32,561 bases of DNA from an uncultured Gammaproteobacteria bacterium (GCA_913050215.1 CAJXBG010000040.1:1-32561); one strand, 5' to 3'; counted from the first letter of the stretch, positions 1-8,288 are shown. Notes: generated by a model not told the origin, from the sequence alone. Numbers and translations are program-made.

Positions 1-414
1 AATTAACCGGAGCTTGAATAGCATCAGTACAATAAGAAAACTGAGTCCTATCAGAATCATTAATCCAAGCAAGCGATCAAAACCTGGCAGGCGATCGAAG
101 CTCACTTTCCGGCCAATCACATAGTAAGAAAAACCCATAGACACAATGGGCAAGAAGTAGATCAAGAAATTGACCTCCAGTAGATTCTGCCGCACAAAGA
201 ACAACGAGTAACCAATAAGCACAGTGGAGATCATGCCAGGGATCCCAGCTAGGTATACCAGCGCAGAATAAACATAATCCCAGATCACCACGCGTCCCTG
301 GCGGTTATAAGGTACAGCACCTACTGCCCACCCGAGTAGCGGCGGCAATACAAAGTACAGCGCAATGAAAGCGCTGTACTGACCTATAAAGTTGATGCCA
401 TCTTGTATCGTCAT
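1..414 (-). CDS. Truncated multi-pass inner membrane protein (N-terminal part)
   Basis: An open frame runs from an ATG at 414 to the window edge, giving 138 codons with no stop, so the C-terminus lies outside. It starts MTIQDGINFIGQYSAFIALY. The protein is strongly hydrophobic, with about four membrane segments near residues 10-33, 48-72, 80-98 and 112-135, separated by short polar loops (for example VGAVPYNRQGRV and IGRKVSFDRL). I recognise no family motif and assign no function. The ATG has only a weak GGCGAG ribosome site. The gene stands alone: the next gene, on the same strand, is upstream of it and ends in its own terminator. Confidence 0.7.
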   Translation of the reverse strand, partial: MTIQDGINFIGQYSAFIALYFVLPPLLGWAVGAVPYNRQGRVVIWDYVYSALVYLAGIPGMISTVLIGYSLFFVRQNLLEVNFLIYFLPIVSMGFSYYVIGRKVSFDRLPGFDRLLGLMILIGLSFLIVLMLFKLRLI

Positions 415-527
415 ATGCTCGCCGTTTTCTTCCCCGTTCGAGTTTAACAGAACATCGGGAAGCTAATCTTAAACTGGATTTGCCTCGGCATCTTGTGTGC
501 TTGAGGCGTTGATCTGGCGGCAGCCAA

Positions 528-549
528 AAAAGGCCCCTAAGGGCCTTTT
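528..549 (-). terminator. Rho-independent terminator of the exported-protein gene
   Basis: Perfect 9-bp stem (AAAAGGCCC / GGGCCTTTT) with a 4-base loop. Read on the minus strand, the stem is followed by a run of six T (the A-run at 526-531). It lies 12 bases past the stop of the gene at 561-1268. The flanking A/T runs could let it work in both directions. Confidence 0.9.
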
Positions 550-560
550 CTGATGTTATC

Positions 561-1268
561 TCAATTCATTGTCTGAGCAGTAATGTAACCAATTTGTTCC
601 CCGACGCCTGTTTCACTTGCTCTTTTTTGCATTAATTTAGCCCAGTCACTACCCGGCCCTAATTTAGAAAAGCTAGCCTCCAATGCAGTCCAGCTATCGT
701 ACATGAGGACATAGTGGTACTCCCCTGGAGCGCCCCATCCTCCTGCATAAATCTCTACTCTTGCTCCCGCAGCTTCCAAAATGGGTTTTGCTTCCATAAA
801 TCTTGTAATTAACGCCATGTCTTTACCCGGATTAACTTTCCAAATTGCTGCGGAGTAAACATAAGATCCTTTGAAATCAGATGCTTTTTTAGAGGGATCT
901 AGATTGTTTGCACTAAAACTAGCCATAAGCTCGCCAGCAGGATTCGTGTTTGATTCTGCCCAAAAGTCTGTCCAAGCCTTGGATGATCTTTGCAAGTCTT
1001 TGCTTTTTGCATAATCTTTTGAATTATCCCATCGAATAACATAGTTAATTAATTGCGTGGACCCTATATTGTGGGCATCGATCGACACTTGTCCGCCTTC
1101 GGAAGCATGAATTTTTGCAGCTTTCGACATGCTCTCGAGCATATCTTGTGCTTTTCCTGGAAAAGCTTTCCATTGAAAAACTTCCACGACATCTGCAAAC
1201 GAGACTGTCGAGATGCTCAGGAATATTGATAAAACAATTAAGTGGATGGTTTTTATGTTTAATTTCAT
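561..1268 (-). CDS. Exported protein with two ABM-like (dimeric alpha/beta barrel-like) repeats
   Basis: 235 residues with a clear Sec signal peptide: basic start MKLNIK, hydrophobic core to about residue 22, then a cleavage site after VSFA. The mature part looks internally duplicated. A first half near residues 26-105 contains FQWKAFPGK and ends around a W-x-x-FW patch. A second half near 135-225 contains AIWKVNPGK followed by a helix and a YHYVLMYDSW strand. Each half resembles a ferredoxin-like alpha/beta sandwich of the antibiotic-monooxygenase-like superfamily, judged by pattern only. There is no obvious catalytic motif, so it may be a periplasmic small-molecule or stress protein. The ATG at 1268 has a GGGGA ribosome site 8 bases upstream. 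It is a single gene with its own terminator. Confidence 0.75.
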   Translation of the reverse strand: MKLNIKTIHLIVLSIFLSISTVSFADVVEVFQWKAFPGKAQDMLESMSKAAKIHASEGGQVSIDAHNIGSTQLINYVIRWDNSKDYAKSKDLQRSSKAWTDFWAESNTNPAGELMASFSANNLDPSKKASDFKGSYVYSAAIWKVNPGKDMALITRFMEAKPILEAAGARVEIYAGGWGAPGEYHYVLMYDSWTALEASFSKLGPGSDWAKLMQKRASETGVGEQIGYITAQTMN

Positions 1269-1371
1269 TATTTTGTCCCCGATGTAGAGTGAAGTTGATT
1301 AGAAACAATAGCACTCTGCGAAAGGTTTCCAAAAAGTATTTCGATTTTGGTTACCTGTGTGAGTGGGTGAC

Positions 1372-1423
1372 GAAGGTGGTAAAAGAAGTTGGTAAAAGAA
1401 GGTGGTAAAAGAAGATGATTAAA
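1372..1423. repeat. 13-bp tandem repeat upstream of the CPBP protease gene
   Basis: Four consecutive 13-bp units of gaaggtggtaaaa: 1372-1384 exact, 1385-1397 with one change, 1398-1410 exact, 1411-1423 degenerate. It lies in the roughly 200-bp space between two divergent genes (starts at 1268 and 1477). The purine-rich plus strand and whole-unit repetition suggest slipped-strand expansion. Nothing else is recognisable in this intergenic stretch. Confidence 0.85.
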
Positions 1424-1476
1424 CTGTTCGCTTAAGAGATGATGATCGAGTAATCAAGTAGTTGAGCGAGTACCAA

Positions 1477-2100
1477 ATGAAGCAGCAACCCGTGAGAAGC
1501 CACCGGCTACAACGGCCGCGGGATTTTACCGGCGACCAGATTCAATCCTTCAGCGCTGTATTCATACGTCATGGGTTACCGTGTGCACTACTCGGGTTAT
1601 TGTTCTTGACTGACGCGACGATATGGCCGTTATTAAAGAGTGCAACTACTGCGGCACGTGAAAATAATACGTTGTATTTGATTTCCGCAGGATTGATTTT
1701 TCTAGGCTTGATTGCTCATGCGGCGATTGGCAAATATCCTCTCGATTTGGGGCGGGTGGGTTGGATTGCTTACCTCGGGTGTCTTTCTCTTTGGGAAGAA
1801 TGGGTTTTTAGAATCGGTATCCCTTATTATTTAGGTGCGCTCGGCATAGGGGTGCTGTTACCCATACTCATCAGCAATACAGTTTTTGGCATCTTGCATT
1901 ATTTTACCTTGAGATGGCGTTGGCGGTGGTGCCTGATGGCCGGAATGGGTGGCATGTTTTTTAGTCATAACTTCGCCAATCACCATAATTTGCTATTGAT
2001 TGCGAGTATTCATTGGGTCATGACCTACCTAAATACGCCAAGACTTCCTAATGGCGATCGTGACATCGCGCGTGAACCACCCTCGAAACCTTTGGACTGA
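1477..2100 (+). CDS. CPBP-family intramembrane metalloprotease (CAAX protease/Abi type)
   Basis: 207 residues from the ATG at 1477, chosen because GAGCGAG sits about 6 bases upstream. The in-frame TTG at 1462 lacks a ribosome site and would add five residues. The protein has about six hydrophobic segments and the three signatures of the CPBP (Rce1-like) family: Glu-Glu-x-x-x-Arg in WEEWVFR (near residue 107), Phe-x-x-x-His in FGILH (near 137-141), and a late membrane His in ASIHWVMTY (near 179). An extra His cluster, SHNFANHHN, lies just before the last segment. Family members cleave prenylated or membrane peptides, or act in bacteriocin immunity; the substrate here is unknown. It converges on the DUF3526 permease gene across a 73-bp gap. 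Confidence 0.85.
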   Translation: MKQQPVRSHRLQRPRDFTGDQIQSFSAVFIRHGLPCALLGLLFLTDATIWPLLKSATTAARENNTLYLISAGLIFLGLIAHAAIGKYPLDLGRVGWIAYLGCLSLWEEWVFRIGIPYYLGALGIGVLLPILISNTVFGILHYFTLRWRWRWCLMAGMGGMFFSHNFANHHNLLLIASIHWVMTYLNTPRLPNGDRDIAREPPSKPLD

Positions 2101-2134
2101 GTCGCTAAACAAACCAGTATTGCTTGGCGCTTTG

Positions 2135-2159
2135 ATCGGGGCCGTCACTCGGACCCGAT
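2135..2159. terminator. Weak hairpin between convergent genes
   Basis: ATCGGG / CCCGAT arms enclose a second short CCG / CGG stem with a G-A mismatch between them. It lies in the 73-bp gap between the convergent genes ending at 2100 and 2174. There is no T-run on either side, so a rho-independent role is doubtful. Confidence 0.3.
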
Positions 2160-2173
2160 GTTGCCAGCAAAAC

Positions 2174-3430
2174 TCACGTCGAAGCCTCACAAGGCACAAA
2201 GGTCGGTAGTTGTTGCATTTGTTCTTTTGAGTATTCGATGCGACCGAACAGCATCGGGTAGTGGAACTCGCGTAGCTGCGCATGGAATTGTCTAACGCAT
2301 TGGTTATAGCGTTGAAAAGATGCGATGTCAGTTTCAGCAAGACGAGACAGGACTCGTGATGTCCGAAGCGATGGTGAGGCAAGCGAAACGAGATTCATGG
2401 CTTCGTCGCGTTGACGGGTGCCTTGACTTAGCTCCTGGGACAGGGGAGCCACTGTCTGATCGCCCACTTGATGAAATGCGAAGTACCATTTCCACGCAAA
2501 GGGTTGATCGACTGTCGCCTCATTCGCCCATTCGGGATATTGCTTGATGAAAGGCGTCATGGTGTCTTCTTTGGGCAAGTCCCATGCAGCGTTGACTGTT
2601 TCACGCTGTGCTAAAAGGATTTCACCCCCTTTTGGTAGATCAATGTTGTCTTCAATCACGAGTTTCCCTAGCACCGGGATAGCCACAGCGGTGGTGAACC
2701 AGACACCAAGCAGTAAAGCCGCTGCAGTAGGACCTGACTCGGTCTTGTAGGTGACAAAGAGTGCTAATAAGAACCAGATAAAAACGTTCAACGCAACGGC
2801 ACTCATAGCGACCTGAATACTTGTCAGGCTTACACCATTAAGCGATGCCGCAATCGCAAAAGGCAATATAATACCCAGATACAAGAGGACAGATCTCACC
2901 GCTGCTCGGGCCGTGAGCAGCCTCAACCCATTGCCACTTGTCGCCGACAAAAAATCCCATCGATTGTTGCGAATTTCAGCGGCCCTCAGATCATAAAGCA
3001 GCAGGATAGAAAGTAACGGAAGCAGAAAGGCAGCGACAAAATCAAAATCCAATTTTCCTATGCGTGAAAGCTCCGGATTGCCGGTGTCTGTCTCGTAGAT
3101 TTGGCTCTCTAGAGCGAGCATGCGTATTCGATGCTTCCAGGGCAGGTCATCACGCACGCCGCGAGAAATAAATGAAAGAGCGTGAGGCGCTTGGTAGGTC
3201 AAGTGGTATGCGTTGTATGCAGCACTACCAGCATCGCCTTGTTTAGCCAACGTAAACTCACGATCCTCGGTAACCAATGCTTTTACACGTTCGATCAATG
3301 CTCGTTCACTGGCTGACTCTGTTAAGCCAGTTGAGATGGTATAGATAGCAAGTATTGCAGTAATGGCGAGCGCCATGACAACCACTTTATCGGTGATGGC
3401 AAACCGCAGTTCTCTGATTGCACTATGCAC
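2174..3430 (-). CDS. ABC-2 type permease, DUF3526-like (second subunit)
   Basis: 418 residues. An N-terminal membrane segment (about 17-35) is followed by a periplasmic domain of roughly 100 residues, then a block of about five membrane helices (about 130-260), a second soluble region, and a long charged C-terminal part. This TM-soluble-TM-bundle plan and the ASPSLRTSRVLSRLAETD segment fit the DUF3526 group of ABC-2 permeases, related to the NosY-type partners of NosF ATPases. It is the last gene of the operon. Its start overlaps the preceding permease gene by 8 bases, which implies translational coupling and probably a heterodimeric permease with it. The C-terminus lacks a sixth clear helix, unlike its partner. 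The substrate cannot be read from sequence. Confidence 0.8.
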   Translation of the reverse strand: MHSAIRELRFAITDKVVVMALAITAILAIYTISTGLTESASERALIERVKALVTEDREFTLAKQGDAGSAAYNAYHLTYQAPHALSFISRGVRDDLPWKHRIRMLALESQIYETDTGNPELSRIGKLDFDFVAAFLLPLLSILLLYDLRAAEIRNNRWDFLSATSGNGLRLLTARAAVRSVLLYLGIILPFAIAASLNGVSLTSIQVAMSAVALNVFIWFLLALFVTYKTESGPTAAALLLGVWFTTAVAIPVLGKLVIEDNIDLPKGGEILLAQRETVNAAWDLPKEDTMTPFIKQYPEWANEATVDQPFAWKWYFAFHQVGDQTVAPLSQELSQGTRQRDEAMNLVSLASPSLRTSRVLSRLAETDIASFQRYNQCVRQFHAQLREFHYPMLFGRIEYSKEQMQQLPTFVPCEAST

Positions 3431-4862
3431 GGTTCACCTCCACGAGACGCCTTGCGCCTAGCCAGCCAATTGAACCAGCAATGAGAACCCACAGGCTAAT
3501 CACTAGCAGGCTCGGTGCAAGTTGCGCGAGCCGTTGAGTTGCTGGTGCTGCGTGGAATTCAAAATCTTTGAGAATGCGCCAATTCTCCGGATCGATTCGC
3601 GTACGACGTTCCGCATCAGAATCGCTGCTACGATTAATGTCGTCACTATAAGCCATCTTCTCGGTGTGAACTTGGTTAAGATCTTGCACAAACTGAAATC
3701 TGATCGCTTCAGCCTCTCGCAGAAAACGATGATGAGTTTGGTTGTCGGTACCGGCCGTCATCATTGACGCTGATTGCAACACGGCGAACGGCGAGAGAAT
3801 TTCGAGCGTGTTTACGAAGCTCGACTGTGCCATTTGACTCGCCATGCGTCGCTCTGCAAACTCATTGAGCACATCAGTTAGCTTGGCTTCAGCAGCCTGT
3901 GCAACAATGCCGCGAAAGTTAATCGGCAAGTCTTCCACGCGTTCAACGTCATATTGTTCAAGCAAATTGGCGCGTAGCTGATTAAACGCAGGGTCACTAG
4001 CATTGTGTCCGTCACCCACGTTACGCAGGGCGACAATCACCTCCATATCTGTCTCGATTTGACTGGCGGTTGGCAAGTTCGTCATTGCCGCGCTCGCAAG
4101 TAGTCTGGGTGTGACAATGCAAAGTGTCACCCAAATTGTGATCAGAGCCAGCAATGCAGAAGACGCGCGCGGTGACCAAGCAGACGCGGCGGTAATTATC
4201 AGTACCCATGATGCTAAGTACAAGGCGTAGAGAAGCAAAAAGCCTGAGGCTATTGCTCCTCCTGCGTTAGATAGCACGGTTCCGAGAATCAATGGCAATA
4301 GCATCAGTGCTGCTGCACCAAACAGGGCCACTGTTTTACCTAGCCAGATGGTCGTAGGTGATACGCCCGATGTGACGAGCTGGCGGTCGGTGCCGGCTTC
4401 ACGTTCACGAGTCACTGTGCTGAAACCCATAATGATCAATAGCAAAGGCACCAAAAGCTGATAACTTAATGCTGGTGTTAGCAGCGCAAAGGGACCCGCC
4501 TGTGCGCCTGAATACGCGGGAGAGAAGGTCGCAGAATTTTGCCGATGACCTTCTAGAAATATGACGGTGCCCGTATAAGGATCAACACCCGGATCTAATA
4601 CCGCGAGTGCGGTGGGTGGTCTAAAAACATAGTGCCCGTAATGTACCATCCGGTGAGGATGGCGCGCGGGCTGATCACGAAAGGTATGCTCTGCCTCGTG
4701 TTGCAATGCGACTCTAGTTTCTCTTTCAGAGCGCACTTGATTCATCGTTGCTAACAGGGAAGCGCAGGTTAAAATTAGCGCCAGCAAACCTGCAGCGGCG
4801 CCAAGTTTAGATCTGCGCCAATAACGCCATTCGTCACTAGCAATGAGAAGTACGGTATTCAC
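3423..4862 (-). CDS. ABC-2 type permease, DUF3526 (first subunit)
   Basis: 479 residues. A cytoplasmic start (DEWRYWRRSK) precedes a first membrane helix near 20-40, then a periplasmic loop of about 90 residues. Helices follow near 130-150 and 170-260 in a bundle of four or five, then a second large soluble region of about 160 residues and a last helix near 450-470. The segment SPFAVLQSASMMTAGTD followed by a charged helix is typical of DUF3526 proteins. After the first helix pair, FSTVTREREAGTDRQL is the classic ABC-2 coupling element that contacts the ATPase. The start lies 3 bases downstream of the ATPase stop codon. With the next gene it should form the membrane part of an ABC transporter powered by the protein at 4866-5585. 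Confidence 0.85.
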   Translation of the reverse strand: MNTVLLIASDEWRYWRRSKLGAAAGLLALILTCASLLATMNQVRSERETRVALQHEAEHTFRDQPARHPHRMVHYGHYVFRPPTALAVLDPGVDPYTGTVIFLEGHRQNSATFSPAYSGAQAGPFALLTPALSYQLLVPLLLIIMGFSTVTREREAGTDRQLVTSGVSPTTIWLGKTVALFGAAALMLLPLILGTVLSNAGGAIASGFLLLYALYLASWVLIITAASAWSPRASSALLALITIWVTLCIVTPRLLASAAMTNLPTASQIETDMEVIVALRNVGDGHNASDPAFNQLRANLLEQYDVERVEDLPINFRGIVAQAAEAKLTDVLNEFAERRMASQMAQSSFVNTLEILSPFAVLQSASMMTAGTDNQTHHRFLREAEAIRFQFVQDLNQVHTEKMAYSDDINRSSDSDAERRTRIDPENWRILKDFEFHAAPATQRLAQLAPSLLVISLWVLIAGSIGWLGARRLVEVNRA

Positions 4863-4865
4863 TAT

Positions 4866-5585
4866 TTAAACTCCTTCTGCGAAGGCACGATGTACCGCAT
4901 CAGGAGATATTGCGCGGTCGCTCTCGGTTTCAAACATGCCAACAAGCATTCCTTGTCGTAGCAAGCCGATTCTGCTCGCAACCTGACAAGCACCGTAGAC
5001 GTCGTGCGTAACCATCAGCACTGTCGTACCATTGCTGGCGAGTTTGGCGATAAGTCGATTAAATTCATCAATGGCAATCGGATCGAGACCAGAGGTTGGC
5101 TCATCCAAGAACAATACCGGTGCCTCGCGAAGAATAGCCAACGCAATCGCAACTTTTTGACGCATCCCTTTTGAATAAGATGACAACGGCCGATTGCGGG
5201 CCTCCGCAACGAGACTGACCTCATCTAAAGCCGTTTCAATCTCTGCCTCACTCTGTTTCACTTTTGCCAGTGCCAGAAAGTACTGGATGTTCTCTCTGGC
5301 ATTGAGATGCGGATAAAGATTAGCCGCTTCTGGCAGATATGCCGATTTTTGCCGCACAAAAGACAAATTGCTTCTGACATGCTTGCCCAAGACTTCAACA
5401 TGACCCTTTTGGGGTGTTATAAAGCCGAGGAAGGTCAACAGGGTTGTTGACTTGCCTGCACCGTTACCGCCTAGCAGGGCAAACACCTCCCCTTTACTAA
5501 CAGCAAAGCTGACATCGCTTAGCACCTCTTGGCCACCGCGCTCGATACATAGGTTCTGTGCTTCTAAAATTGTTGGCATCGTCAT
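4866..5585 (-). CDS. ABC transporter ATP-binding protein, NosF/CcmA-like
   Basis: 239 residues holding a full nucleotide-binding domain: Walker A GGNGAGKST (39-47), Q-loop region with YLPEAANLYPHLNARENI (83-100), signature YSKGMRQK (137-144), Walker B VLFLDEPTSGLD (157-168) and H-loop His194. The YLPE-x-x-x-LYPHL pattern and KGM-type signature place it with the ABC-2/NosF group that drives export-like permeases, not with BtuD/FhuC importers. The ATG at 5585 shares one base with the stop of the receptor gene (TAATG), so translation is probably coupled. An inner ATG six bases on (MPTILEAQ) is an alternative start. It should energise the two DUF3526 permeases encoded just downstream. Confidence 0.93.
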   Translation of the reverse strand: MTMPTILEAQNLCIERGGQEVLSDVSFAVSKGEVFALLGGNGAGKSTTLLTFLGFITPQKGHVEVLGKHVRSNLSFVRQKSAYLPEAANLYPHLNARENIQYFLALAKVKQSEAEIETALDEVSLVAEARNRPLSSYSKGMRQKVAIALAILREAPVLFLDEPTSGLDPIAIDEFNRLIAKLASNGTTVLMVTHDVYGACQVASRIGLLRQGMLVGMFETESDRAISPDAVHRAFAEGV

Positions 5586-7681
5586 TACAAACTCAGAGAA
5601 ACTGTCAGTCTAAAGTTGCGTGGCGTGCCAGGTTGAACCCAGATAGAGGCAAACGAATTAAGGTAGTATTCCTCGTCGAGTAAGTTTTGAACTTCGGCTT
5701 TAATATTTATCGATTCCGTGACTTGAAACGAGGTGAAAGCTTGTACCGTCGTGTAACTGGGTAAATTAAAGTCCTGGTTGTTGAATTGACCGTTACGATC
5801 GCTGACGTAGAGCAACCCCCCGCCAAGCACCAGTTCTTTTTCTTGAACCTGCATGTCTTTGACTAATTGCAAACTGAGCGTTTGATCCGGAACATTTAAC
5901 AGAGCGCTGCCAGCAGGCAGAGCTGCACCAAAATTAGGATCAAAAAAATCGTTAGATGTTTCGGCATCAACATAGGCATAGGATGCCCATAGCGAAAAAT
6001 CCCCGTCAAAATTTGCGGTGAGGTCTAACTCGAAACCGGCACTATCTGCCTCGCCTAACGCTGCATAGGTGAAAAGGCTTGGATCGTCCACGACCAGTAT
6101 GTTCTGCTGTTCAACCCTAAACAGGGTTGCTGTACCAAACACAGCGCCGTCGTTAAGAACGAACTTAATGCCTGCCTCAATTGACGTTGACTCATTGGGA
6201 TTAAAAGAATTTCCGCTAGCATCCCGTCCAGATAATTGACGAAAATTCTCACCATAGGATGCATAAAGGGAAAGTTCATCAGACGCTTTAAAAACCATGC
6301 CAAGCTGCGGACTGACTCTGGAATCTTTAGCGTTTGCTTCTGCTTCTTCGAAGTCGTCGTAGCGGGCGCCAATGCGGATATCAAATCGATCATTTAAGCT
6401 GATTTGGTCTTGAAAAAAGAACCCGGCAGACTTGAAGGTCTGATTGAATGGGGTCCCAGTGCCCAAGTCTGTTGGGAGAAATTGGCCGTAGACAGGATTA
6501 AATACGTTTATTAGCCGTTGTTCTTCTGCTGTAGGGTTGGTGCTAACCTTGGGCGGCCGTGCACGGAGAAACGTTTGTTGGTTCTCAAAATCGTCGATGT
6601 CAGCACCAACAATCAATCTATGGGTTATGTTGCCTGTTTCAAATTCGCCGGAAATCTCTGCTCGAAAAACGCGATAGTCGGCATCGTACTTTCGGTAACG
6701 TCTATTACGCGACAGGTTCTGCCCATCGACATTGAGTTGCTGGCGGCTGCCAAACGAGGCTTCAGTAGAGAAACCCTCTAGCGAGGTATTTCGTTGCGTA
6801 TAACCAACGATGGCTCGCCATTCGTCGTTAAACTCGTGTTGAAACTCAAGCTGATGCCCAACAACCTCGGTTTCCATTGGGCCGTCCCCTGGCTCTCCCA
6901 GGAAGTTACTGTCACTTATCAGTCCTAACTCGCCATTGATAGCAACAACGCCCCTGTCAAATGGAATTTCTTGATCAGAGTATTCAAGCTCGTAGGTGAT
7001 TTTGCTGTTATTGCTGATGTCATAAGCAAGCGACGGGAAAAATCCCATGCGTTTTGTCTCAATAGTGTCACGGAAACTTTCTGCGTCTTCGTAAAAACCC
7101 ACGAGTCGTACAGCTAACTGGTCGGTCAATGGTGTGGTCCAGTCTGCATCGGTTCTCAGAGTGTTGAAACTTCCTGCAGAAACCTTTATCTCTCCTGCGG
7201 TCTGAAAGGTTGGGCGTTTGGTGACGAGATTAATGGTCCCGCCGGGTTCACCTCGGCCAAATAATGCGGCTCTAGGTCCCTTGAGAACTTCCACACTTTC
7301 TATGCCCGCTAAGTCTCTCGGGCCGCCAAAACCGCGTCCAGCATTAAAACCGTTGACGAGATAGTTGCTCGGTAAGTTTTCGTCCCCGACAAATCCTCGA
7401 ATAGAAAACGAATTCCACAAGCCGCCGAAGTTATTTTGACGAGCCACTGATGCGGACAAATCGAGTGCTTGCACGAGATCCAACGCCCCAGCGTTGAGGA
7501 GTTTTTCAGCGTCGAGAATTGTTTCTGATTGGGGGATTTCAAGTGTTGCGAAGTCGCTAAGATAGGCGCGATGGCCCTCTACCACGATGGTTTCCTCAAC
7601 CGCCGATTGTGCATTTACAGCACCAAAGCTAACAATTAAGCCAATGCTGGTAGCAGCTGCTAAGTTGTTTTTTTTCATCAT
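5585..7681 (-). CDS. TonB-dependent outer membrane receptor, siderophore-receptor type
   Basis: 698 residues with a signal peptide (MMKKNN start, cleavage near VNAQSA, about residue 26) and a TonB-box-like EETIVVEG just after it. A plug domain (about 45-155) contains SIRGF, GIESVEVLKGPRAALFG and GEPGGTINLVTKRP, hallmarks of TonB-dependent siderophore receptors. A beta barrel follows to the C-terminus, with SLYASYGENFRQ and a final strand NFRLTVSLSL. Such proteins import metal chelates or other large ligands using TonB energy. The last residue is Leu, not the usual Phe or Trp. The gene is followed by overlapping ABC-2 transporter genes, not by a BtuCD-type importer, which is unusual. The ligand is unknown; the upstream small His/Cys protein hints at a metal. 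Confidence 0.93.
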   Translation of the reverse strand: MMKKNNLAAATSIGLIVSFGAVNAQSAVEETIVVEGHRAYLSDFATLEIPQSETILDAEKLLNAGALDLVQALDLSASVARQNNFGGLWNSFSIRGFVGDENLPSNYLVNGFNAGRGFGGPRDLAGIESVEVLKGPRAALFGRGEPGGTINLVTKRPTFQTAGEIKVSAGSFNTLRTDADWTTPLTDQLAVRLVGFYEDAESFRDTIETKRMGFFPSLAYDISNNSKITYELEYSDQEIPFDRGVVAINGELGLISDSNFLGEPGDGPMETEVVGHQLEFQHEFNDEWRAIVGYTQRNTSLEGFSTEASFGSRQQLNVDGQNLSRNRRYRKYDADYRVFRAEISGEFETGNITHRLIVGADIDDFENQQTFLRARPPKVSTNPTAEEQRLINVFNPVYGQFLPTDLGTGTPFNQTFKSAGFFFQDQISLNDRFDIRIGARYDDFEEAEANAKDSRVSPQLGMVFKASDELSLYASYGENFRQLSGRDASGNSFNPNESTSIEAGIKFVLNDGAVFGTATLFRVEQQNILVVDDPSLFTYAALGEADSAGFELDLTANFDGDFSLWASYAYVDAETSNDFFDPNFGAALPAGSALLNVPDQTLSLQLVKDMQVQEKELVLGGGLLYVSDRNGQFNNQDFNLPSYTTVQAFTSFQVTESINIKAEVQNLLDEEYYLNSFASIWVQPGTPRNFRLTVSLSL

Positions 7682-7767
7682 TTTCTTTAGATCTCTTAAT
7701 GTTTATCACGTCCAGCCAGCCATGGCTAAACAGCGCGCATGTAGTCCCAGAGTGAAATAGTGTGAAG

Positions 7768-7788
7768 CACCATGCGCGAGGCGCGGTG
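7768..7788 (-). other. GC-rich hairpin in the 179-bp leader before the TonB receptor gene
   Basis: Minus-strand CACCGCGC and GCGCatGGTG pair over 8 bp with a 2-base bulge around a 3-base loop. It lies inside the operon, between the small exported-protein gene (stop at 7861) and the receptor start at 7681. It could stabilise or process the mRNA, or attenuate it. There is no T-run, so it is not a simple terminator. Nothing else stands out in this spacer. Confidence 0.4.
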
Positions 7789-7860
7789 GACGGAAACTCA
7801 ATGCAATGACATCGCACCGATGCAAGAACGCGGGCGGTACGATTGGTTAAAATCGAATGA

Positions 7861-8169
7861 TTAACGCTGTGATTTGCTAGGCGGTGCTCGAGAGTGCCGA
7901 CTGAGGACGATGCTAGTTTCTACAAGAGAGCCAGCAAGCGTGATGGTGTGAGTAAGAGTTCGATCGAAAAAATCTGGCGTGTCGTGCGCTGCAGCTGCTG
8001 GCGCGCCAGACATATTGTAAAGATCGCAAAGCTGCGACGGTTCATGCTCATGGTGCATGAAATCGTGCGCTTTGCTGAGCATGGGTGCCGTCACTAATAG
8101 CAAAGCTGCAAGCAACACGGGTAATGTGGCGATGCGCGTTTGACTGACTGGTGTACGGGTGACTAGCAT
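7861..8169 (-). CDS. Small exported His/Cys-containing protein, DUF2946-like
   Basis: 102 residues. It has an N-terminal hydrophobic segment (about 14-30, ending in PMLSKA) that reads as a signal peptide. A short metal-binding-looking cluster follows (HDFMHHEHEPSQLC, about 35-48), then a weakly hydrophobic segment and a tail containing RAPP. Small proteins with a His-rich motif, one Cys and a terminal R-x-PP, encoded next to TonB receptors, are often annotated DUF2946. I make this link from pattern only. It is the first gene of the minus-strand operon. No ribosome site precedes the ATG at 8169, and a TATATATT box lies only 6-13 bases upstream, so it may be leaderless or start elsewhere. A role in periplasmic metal handling is a guess. 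Confidence 0.6.
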   Translation of the reverse strand: MLVTRTPVSQTRIATLPVLLAALLLVTAPMLSKAHDFMHHEHEPSQLCDLYNMSGAPAAAAHDTPDFFDRTLTHTITLAGSLVETSIVLSRHSRAPPSKSQR

Positions 8170-8265
8170 GGCCGCTAGAATATATAGGCGGCAAAGAAGA
8201 GTAAAGTGAAAGCGTCGTTTTTAATCTAACTTCTCACAAGCCTGAAGTATTACGCGCCCCATCTC

Positions 8266-8288
8266 TGACAAAATACCATAATTTGTCA
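8266..8288. promoter_or_regulatory. Operator-like inverted repeat TGACAAA-N9-TTTGTCA
   Basis: Perfect 7-bp arms separated by 9 bp (total 23 bp). The right arm overlaps the -35 element TTGTCA (8283-8288) of a plus-strand promoter, the layout expected for a repressor site. The binding protein is unknown, and no regulator gene lies next to it. Confidence 0.65.

Noticed and set aside
1045-1408. Overlapping 95- and 97-codon frames around the exported-protein start
   Set aside because: Both are shadows of the real gene at 561-1268 and the repeat region.
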